From assembly GCA_964554715.1 (NCBI GenBank), contig CAZKPU010000041.1, positions 1-19,330 of the forward strand: a stretch of 19,330 nt of DNA, written 5' to 3'. This DNA is from RXOA01 sp964554715. GTDB lineage: Bacteria; Bipolaricaulota; Bipolaricaulia; UBA7950; UBA9294. Below the pieces are notes generated by a model. That model searched no databases, was not told the origin of the DNA, and was given only the letters and a program-made list of their open reading frames with translations. This document shows, piece after piece, positions 14,139 to 19,330 of this stretch. How positions within the stretch are numbered: position 1 is the first letter of the stretch; each line of letters begins with the position of its first letter. Made by a program: the position numbers and the translations under genes.

Positions 14139-16163
14139 TCAGAAGATGAGTTCGTTAATCACGCGGGTGACAACGTCCTCCTTCCACAGCACTTCATAGC
14201 GCACAAGAACCGCGGCGGCATCCGCTGAGATCAGGAGTTCCAGCGGATCCTGCCCTGGGTAGACCGTCACGGGTCGATTGTCAACAAGCAGCCAACGGCT
14301 TCCCATCTCCTGGACGAGCGCTTCCGACTGTTCCCACAGAAGCTGATTGAGAGGGATCTCTTCGGGGACCACCGCGAACCAGCGGCGGATCTGGACGGCA
14401 TCATCGAATGCCGGCGACAGGTAAATCAAGTCGACAACCTCGTTGCCATCCACACGCCAGCTCTGCCACGGAATCGGAATCGGGAAGAACGGCTGGCCGG
14501 CAATCGACCACAGCGCTGCCGCGTTGATCAGGGATTCGAACTGCTGGCCGCCAACGAGTTCCAGTCCGATGTGTACGCTCTGACCGGGCGAAACCCCCAT
14601 CCGCGGGCTTGACCAGTGGACGCGTATGCCACCGGAGCCGTACCCGATCTCGGGAGGAGCCCCCCAACCGTCGTACCAATCGGTGATCCACTCGGAGGAG
14701 AACGGCTCGTAGAAGATCAGCTCGATGTCGTCCATGCGCTCGGGCCAGGTGTTGACGATGTCGATATTCACCAATGTCCGGGTCGCTGTTGTCACCGGGG
14801 TCAATGGCCGAAGAGTAATATCGGGGATGATCGGAACCACAATCAGAGGTTCGATTCTTGACTCCGACATTGCGAATCGGATCTCACGGCTTGTTGTCCC
14901 CAGATTGAGCATCCCGTCCCCATCGAGGTCGGTGATGTTCACGCGGACGGTTTCCAAGCCTGCCGTATCGTTGCTTTGCTGCGCGTCGTGGAGGTAGCCG
15001 ATCCATGGGACTCCGAGCGTCGTCCCGCACTCGAACACGCGAACGGCGTGTCCGCCGGTCGGCTGCCCGCTCGAATTGTCATAGCTGAACACAAGTTCAA
15101 CGTCCTCGCCCTTCTGAATCTGCTCGCACAGCCAACTGAACGTCACCGTAGCGCCGTCATCCGTGGATGTGATGCCGTGACGGGTGAAGTTGCCGGCCGG
15201 AAGCGCCTCGCCAGCTGCTGCGCTGCCGTATCCGCGACCTTGATGGCGGTGAACGAGGCTATTTGTGAGACCGTTGTCGCTGAGATACTCAAACTTCCCA
15301 TCGAGCATCGGCTGAAACCACACACCCGACCCGGTGCTGCGACTGGGAGCGTAACGGTTTGCGTAGGTGTCGAGCTTTCCGACAAGGGTGTTGTCCCCTC
15401 TGAGTCCTGGTTGATGGTTGTGAGGAATGCTGATGCCGTAGCGGTTCTCCAAGTACTGGAGGCTGTTAGCGATCGACATCGGGAAGCACTGGTTCACAGC
15501 GCACTGAACATTGACCGCGTTGGGCTGGGTGTGCTGGGTGTGAAGAGGAACGATCATGCGCGCGATATCGGCGTAGTAGTCCGCCAGCGTGGGCGCCGCG
15601 TCGATGACCCACACAGGATTGCCGACACCTTCCGCGTTCCACAGCGCCCTCTCTACGGGGAACACGGTCGCTCGATTGGAGAGCTGAATCGTCGCTGTGC
15701 GATCGAAGGTAGAGATCGGCTCGGATGTTGCGTTGACTGTGGCCGGAAGCTGGCCGACCGGCTCGCCGCCTTGCCGAGAGAGTGCGAAGTATGAAGAGAT
15801 CGGACCTGAACGGTCCTCAACACTGAACGGGAGGTTCCACACAACCCATCCCATTTCCGTGCTGACGTTTAGATAGCCCTGTGCCAACCCTGTGGCGGCG
15901 GCGACCCTCTCAGGGTCGATGGTCACCCTTCCCCACGAGGAGAAGGCCTCCTTCGCCTCCATGAATTCGAACGAGACTTGTGCAAAGCTCACACCCTGAT
16001 ACGGGCCGATGGAAACGCCTTCATCGCGGGATTGCCCGAAGCAAATAGCTCCGAGTACAGCTACAAGAAAGACCGCAATGAGCGGTTTCCATCTCGGGCC
16101 GCGGAGACCTTTCCACGGCCAAGTTGAGTTGCGGTTCATCGCATGACTGTCCACATGCCGCAT
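14139..16163 (-). CDS. Secreted protein resembling papain/C39-type cysteine peptidases
   Basis: ATG 16163 is chosen for GGGAGGT 7 nt upstream. The 674-residue product has a signal sequence (about 24-44, KPLIAVFLVAVLGAICFGQ) after a basic stretch. About 45-200 is beta-rich. At 220-235 comes VQCAVNQCFPMSIANSLQYL, where a Gln, a Cys followed by a helix (C226), then GGHAVRVF (H372) and YLHDAQ (D393) are in the order of a papain/C39 catalytic site. The segment ITDLDGDGMLNL recalls a dockerin/EF-hand calcium loop. The C-terminal 240 residues look like Ig-type sandwich domains (TLVNIDIVNTWPERMDDIELIFYEP). I take it as an exported peptidase or an inactive relative. The family is not identified, and C221 rather than C226 could be the nucleophile. 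Leader hairpins precede it. Confidence 0.65.
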   Translation of the reverse strand: MRHVDSHAMNRNSTWPWKGLRGPRWKPLIAVFLVAVLGAICFGQSRDEGVSIGPYQGVSFAQVSFEFMEAKEAFSSWGRVTIDPERVAAATGLAQGYLNVSTEMGWVVWNLPFSVEDRSGPISSYFALSRQGGEPVGQLPATVNATSEPISTFDRTATIQLSNRATVFPVERALWNAEGVGNPVWVIDAAPTLADYYADIARMIVPLHTQHTQPNAVNVQCAVNQCFPMSIANSLQYLENRYGISIPHNHQPGLRGDNTLVGKLDTYANRYAPSRSTGSGVWFQPMLDGKFEYLSDNGLTNSLVHRHQGRGYGSAAAGEALPAGNFTRHGITSTDDGATVTFSWLCEQIQKGEDVELVFSYDNSSGQPTGGHAVRVFECGTTLGVPWIGYLHDAQQSNDTAGLETVRVNITDLDGDGMLNLGTTSREIRFAMSESRIEPLIVVPIIPDITLRPLTPVTTATRTLVNIDIVNTWPERMDDIELIFYEPFSSEWITDWYDGWGAPPEIGYGSGGIRVHWSSPRMGVSPGQSVHIGLELVGGQQFESLINAAALWSIAGQPFFPIPIPWQSWRVDGNEVVDLIYLSPAFDDAVQIRRWFAVVPEEIPLNQLLWEQSEALVQEMGSRWLLVDNRPVTVYPGQDPLELLISADAAAVLVRYEVLWKEDVVTRVINELIF

Positions 16164-16641
16164 GACTGCCACCTCCCATGATCCGTTCCCATGTCTGTGA
16201 GCACCCTGCGGGCACAGACATTCGTCGTTCTTGAACGCTGCAGGGAAACGCCTTGAGATGAGATCCAAGTGGGGCGGAGAGTACGGCGGAAGGCGGCGCT
16301 AGCGGCGCTGCCTTGGATCGCAAGTCGTGCCAGGCGACCCCCAGTCGCGTCCTGGTGATGTATCGTCTAGCGTAGGACTGGGTTGGACTCGAAGTCAAGC
16401 GTTGCAGTTGGGATGCAATACCTCTTGTTGCGGTGAATGCAGGACTGTGTGGCACGGAGAGATGTGCCTCTTGTATCTACGAGCTGCAACCTGCGCAGGC
16501 ACCACCTTAAGGGACCGCCAAGGGGGCAAAGCTTCATCGCTCAGGACGAACTCCCGGAACCGAGTCGATCTTCGCTTCCTGACAGAATCGTCGGCCTCCA
16601 CGGACATTGTGTGTGCCATCCATTGCAGAGAACGGATGCAC
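16164..16641. other. Gene-free 478-bp region with strong inverted repeats
   Basis: No convincing gene. Hairpins: 16191-16221 (9-bp stem ATGTCTGTG/CACAGACAT, 13-nt loop), 28 bp ahead of the peptidase-like gene; and 16290-16314 (AAGGC-G-GCGC / GCGC-T-GCCTT, 10 pairs plus wobbles). GATCCAAG (16262-16269) and CTTGGATC (16312-16319) form an alternative pair overlapping the second hairpin. Read on the minus strand these could end the GMC transcript or form the leader of the peptidase-like gene. I see no clear promoter and no tRNA. Confidence 0.5.
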
Positions 16642-17934
16642 CTAGGAAGACGTTAAGTGCTTGGCCAACCGCTTTGCCAATGCAACGATTGTCAGGATCG
16701 GGGGCATCCCGGGCGCCTTCGGGAGAACACTGCCGTCGCACACGAAGAGGTTCTTGATGCTGGTTTCCAGGTTCTCGTCGACCACACGGCCGATGGCGGC
16801 GGTGCCGCCGGGATGGGCGCCCTGTGGTGCTGAGACGATGATCGAAGAGGGATCAGCGCCGGCTTGGATCAGGATCTCCCTGGAGATTGCTGAGCCTTCA
16901 CGCAATCGCGCCCAATCATCCTCGGTTACGGGCTTGGAAACAGCTCCGTCTGGGTAGACCGTGCCGACGGCATCATCGGCCGTCTTAGTCATCATTCCTA
17001 GGATCCCTTTCGATGGATAGGAGAACGCCTTCGGCCCGAACTCCATCGACCGGACCATCCGCGAGTGATTGGCATAGGGGGACAGGATGAACCCCTTGCT
17101 GTCGTGGAACTGATGGTTGACCAAGGCCATGCTTGGCTCGCGAACCAAGCTGAGATCCTGGGTCACGCCGTAGGTGTTCACGAGAAGGTCGGTGAACAGC
17201 CCCGTCCCCGCTTCGCGGAGCCCCGATTCCTGCAGGATCGGCGGCGTGCCCAGCCCGCCTGCGGCGACAACCACAACGTCTGCCATGACGTCAACATCGC
17301 CATGAAGGCCGACTGCATGGATCCCTCGCGCGGAGCCAAGATCTTGCAGCACGCGCTGCGCGGTCGCGTTGTACAGAATCTCAACGCCGCCGGCTGCCGC
17401 TTGCGCAAGGTAGTCAAGCGCGGTCCACTTTGCATGGTTCGGGCAACCAAACACACATTGTCCGCACGCCTTGCAGAGATCCGCACTAATGAACTTCGGC
17501 ATCGGCTCCATCTCGTAGTCGAGTTCATGTGCTGCCGCCATGATGGCTTCGGAACCCTCGGAAATCAGAGTCTGGCTGATCGGTGCTACGTTCAGTTCCG
17601 TTTCCGTTTCAATGAACTCCTCCTCGAGGTGCACCCCGAGGTCTGCAAGTGCGGTCTCCAGGCAACGGGTGCCGTTGCCGCAGGACACGACGGTTGAGCC
17701 ACCGGCCATGATCGTTCGCCAGAGGATCACGCCTTCCTTGGATTTCTTCGGAACCTTCGTCACCCGGTTGGCGTCGAAGAAAGCGAGGGAGTGCCGAAAT
17801 GACCCAAACTTCTCGTGCTGCTTCCCACGCTCGATGACGACAACGTTCGCACCACGTCGCCGTAACTCACGCGCCAGGGTGGCGCCTCCCGCACCCGAGC
17901 CGATGATCGCTACATCGTAGTGATTGCTGGACAT
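16642..17934 (-). CDS. GMC-type FAD oxidoreductase with ferredoxin-like 4Fe-4S motif
   Basis: The 430-residue flavoprotein belongs to the glucose-methanol-choline oxidoreductase superfamily. The FAD site is IIGSGAGGATLARELRRRG at 10-28 with E35 (VVVIERG) for the ribose. The second FAD segment is MAGGSTVVSCGNGTRC around 76-91. The C-terminal GMC motif has H374 in AHPGGTA, then LFVCDGSVLPKAPGMPP. Inserted at 154-164 is C-K-A-C-G-Q-C-V-F-G-C-P, a CxxCxxCxxxCP ferredoxin motif, suggesting electrons leave through an Fe-S cluster rather than to oxygen. That fits an anaerobe and acts as a dehydrogenase of an alcohol, polyol or sterol-like substrate. The protein is shorter than typical GMC enzymes (over 500). 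The start is supported by GGAGGG 8 nt upstream, with a small CCTCC/GGAGG hairpin just before it. Substrate unknown; no ferredoxin gene is adjacent. Confidence 0.88.
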   Translation of the reverse strand: MSSNHYDVAIIGSGAGGATLARELRRRGANVVVIERGKQHEKFGSFRHSLAFFDANRVTKVPKKSKEGVILWRTIMAGGSTVVSCGNGTRCLETALADLGVHLEEEFIETETELNVAPISQTLISEGSEAIMAAAHELDYEMEPMPKFISADLCKACGQCVFGCPNHAKWTALDYLAQAAAGGVEILYNATAQRVLQDLGSARGIHAVGLHGDVDVMADVVVVAAGGLGTPPILQESGLREAGTGLFTDLLVNTYGVTQDLSLVREPSMALVNHQFHDSKGFILSPYANHSRMVRSMEFGPKAFSYPSKGILGMMTKTADDAVGTVYPDGAVSKPVTEDDWARLREGSAISREILIQAGADPSSIIVSAPQGAHPGGTAAIGRVVDENLETSIKNLFVCDGSVLPKAPGMPPILTIVALAKRLAKHLTSS

Positions 17935-18351
17935 GACTCAGCCCTCCGTTGCCTCCGGCGGGGAGGCTGCTTGCACGCGGAAGTAGTGTAGGGCGAGTGG
18001 GTCCTTCGAGGCCAGAGAGCGGAACGTCTGGATCCAATGACCCGGGTTGTCACTTCAGGAAGAGCGTTCGGAGAGCATTGAGTGATGTAGTTCCCTACGC
18101 CAAACGAAGTATCGTTTCCTGGCAAGGCTGTGCCACAGCGTTGCACCTCTTGAACGCGCGAGTCAGCGTCTCTCTCCCCATGTGTTGGACGGAAAGCCCT
18201 TTTGAAGCCACGTTCTGCGGCCCTGGGAATGCTCCCTGAATCGAACGCCCACGCCGCTGTCTTAAGGTCCGATGGAAGCATGCCGGAGGATGCAGGATTC
18301 GCGAGAGTCAGGGTGATTTCTTGCATACCGAGCCGCGGGCGAGAACGCCTT
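17935..18351. other. Gene-free 417-bp region
   Basis: This lies between the radical SAM stop and the GMC start, both minus strand. Open frames here lack ribosome sites and family-like sequence. No tRNA, long repeat or clear promoter was seen. A short inverted repeat (CCTCC / GGAGG, 5-nt loop, near 17955-17969) lies just upstream of the GMC ribosome site and could influence its translation. Confidence 0.4.
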
Positions 18352-19314
18352 TCATCGGTGACTTGTATCGAATCTCCTGACGTAGAAGCGGTAGCCTTCG
18401 TGGCTGAGCACGACAAGCGCGCCTTGCTCGACCATCTTCTCGATCACTGACCAGTCGGCTTCGGCGCGGGCAAGAAACTCGACCACAGCATCTTCCCGCA
18501 TGGGATGTACGGAGGTGATGCTGAGGATGTCGGTCTCCGCATCCCCGGTGAACGCGAAGGCATTCCCTTCATATCCGATCAGGTATTCGACGTGATCGGT
18601 CTTCTCACGAAAGATCTGATACGCACGACCGATCGCCTCCTCATGGGGCGGACGAACACCGGGCTCGGCGGGTGGCCGTGTGGGGATCGACAGGTAGGCG
18701 GTCGCAGGATGAAGGCCGGCGATGAACTCCGAGATCGGACCGAGGGCCTCAACGGAATCGTTCATCGTGCGAACAAGCATCGTCTCTGTCGTCAATTCAC
18801 CGTCGTAGCCGGCCGCGAATCGAGCGATTCCATCGAGGATCGCATCGAGCTGCAGGGCCTTGTGGGGACGGTCGATCCTGCGCCACAGATCCTGCTGAAC
18901 GGCGTCAACTTTCACCGAGACCCAATCGGCCTTCGCAAGATCCTCCCGGACATCGGGATTCCAGAGAAGAGAGGCGTTGGTGATGACAGCGATCTTGATA
19001 CCCAATGGACGCAAGAGCTGGATGTGCTTGCCGAGGCGCGCATCGAGCGTCGGCTCGCCATCCGGCACGAATGCAAGGTAGTCCACCGTCTCTGCGCGAC
19101 GGTTTGCATCGTTGAGCTTTTTCTCCACCGCCTTAAGGATCTCACCCGAGGTGTGGAAGCAGGTCCTGTTCGTCTGCATCATGCACGCGCGCCCCAACTG
19201 GCAGTAAACGCAATTATAGTTGCACGTTTTAAAGGGGATGGGGTCCACCCCCAGAGACTGGCCCAAGCGCCGCGAAGGCACCGGGCCGTACACATAGCGA
19301 GTTGACTCGCTCAT
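18352..19314 (-). CDS. Radical SAM protein, COG0731 (TYW1-like Fe-S oxidoreductase) group
   Basis: The 320-residue protein begins YVYGPVPSRRLGQSLGVD, then PFKTCNYNCVYCQLGR, which contains the radical SAM CxxxCxxC motif (C31, C35, C38). The three Cys bind a 4Fe-4S cluster that splits S-adenosylmethionine. The opening is typical of the COG0731 proteins, related to wyosine synthesis TYW1 but without its flavodoxin domain. The GEPTL motif (PDGEPTLDA), which lines the SAM site, is present. The last 60 residues (MREDAVVEFLARAEADW..., EGALVVL-like, YRFYVRRF) look like a small winged-helix domain. The second of two adjacent ATGs is 7 nt from AGGAG; ATG 19317 is the alternative. The substrate is not known; homologues are widespread in anaerobes with no settled role. 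The upstream flank is outside the window. Confidence 0.9.
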   Translation of the reverse strand: MSESTRYVYGPVPSRRLGQSLGVDPIPFKTCNYNCVYCQLGRACMMQTNRTCFHTSGEILKAVEKKLNDANRRAETVDYLAFVPDGEPTLDARLGKHIQLLRPLGIKIAVITNASLLWNPDVREDLAKADWVSVKVDAVQQDLWRRIDRPHKALQLDAILDGIARFAAGYDGELTTETMLVRTMNDSVEALGPISEFIAGLHPATAYLSIPTRPPAEPGVRPPHEEAIGRAYQIFREKTDHVEYLIGYEGNAFAFTGDAETDILSITSVHPMREDAVVEFLARAEADWSVIEKMVEQGALVVLSHEGYRFYVRRFDTSHR

Positions 19315-19330
19315 CATCTCACTCCTGTTT

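Noticed and set aside
14510..14545. GGGATTCGAACTGC, resembling a tRNA T-arm read on the minus strand
   Set aside because: It lies inside the peptidase-like coding region and no acceptor stem or anticodon arm can be formed around it.
14976..15794. Long open frame of 272 codons on the plus strand
   Set aside because: It lies fully antisense to the peptidase-like gene, has no ribosome site and shows composition typical of an antisense shadow.
16395..16619. Minus-strand 74-codon frame in the gap before the peptidase-like gene
   Set aside because: No ribosome site upstream of its ATG and no family-like sequence.
17910..18416. Minus-strand open frame across the 417-bp gap
   Set aside because: It overlaps the ends of both neighbours, is rich in Arg/Ser/Pro as random frames are, and has no good ribosome site.
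18505..19305. Open frame of 266 codons on the plus strand
   Set aside because: It is antisense to the clear radical SAM gene and has no recognisable motif.

Overview
The window is about 19.3 kb of moderately GC-rich bacterial DNA with good Shine-Dalgarno sites (AGGAGG/GGGAGG type). I read 16 protein genes. I see no rRNA, tRNA, CRISPR array, transposase or phage gene. A run of 10 Ns at 5122-5131 marks a scaffolded assembly, probably a metagenome-assembled or draft genome. The mix of many large secreted proteins of unknown function, a bacterial-type GAPDH and anaerobe-type genes (DUF5320 proteins, ferredoxin-motif oxidoreductase, radical SAM) suggests an uncultured, probably anaerobic lineage. 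The style recalls Bipolaricaulota (OP1/Acetothermia), but that placement is an impression and not a demonstrated result.

Layout. 94-2037 (+) is a secreted TolB/WD40-like propeller protein. Convergent to it are a CheY-like receiver protein without its phospho-acceptor aspartate (2077-2532, -) and a class I GAPDH (2624-3652, -). 3825-6468 (-) is one large secreted protein, a concanavalin-like front followed by a long right-handed beta-helix, split by the N gap. A divergent promoter region follows. Then come an MFS transporter that seems to start at AUU (6751-7959, +) and a class C beta-lactamase-fold hydrolase (8033-9061, +). A strong sigma70-type promoter overlapped by a 22-bp operator-like dyad precedes two tandem DUF5320-type small proteins (9181-9411 and 9456-9806, +). 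After a structured leader comes a protein ending in a probable R-S-E type ADP-ribosyltransferase domain (about 9875-10921, +).

The second half holds a small exported protein (11005-11445, -), a coiled-coil protein (11629-12075, +), and a tight pair made of a small secreted Cys-rich protein and a secreted protein with a CVDC thioredoxin-like domain (12360-14035, +). A bidirectional terminator-like hairpin separates that pair from a convergent secreted protein resembling papain/C39 cysteine peptidases (14139-16163, -). An approximately 480-bp structured gap follows, then a GMC-type flavoprotein with a ferredoxin-like four-Cys motif (16642-17934, -), a 417-bp gap, and a radical SAM protein of the COG0731 type (18352-19314, -).

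How the genes work together: only a few links are supported. The Cys-rich and thioredoxin-like genes are 8 bp apart and look functionally coupled through disulfide chemistry. The two DUF5320 genes share one regulated promoter and arose by duplication. GAPDH and the receiver protein may be co-transcribed, as may the transporter and hydrolase. The rest looks like a collection of independent transcription units. The best candidates for undescribed biology are the ADP-ribosyltransferase-like protein with its structured leader, the receiver without aspartate, and the Cys-rich/thioredoxin pair.
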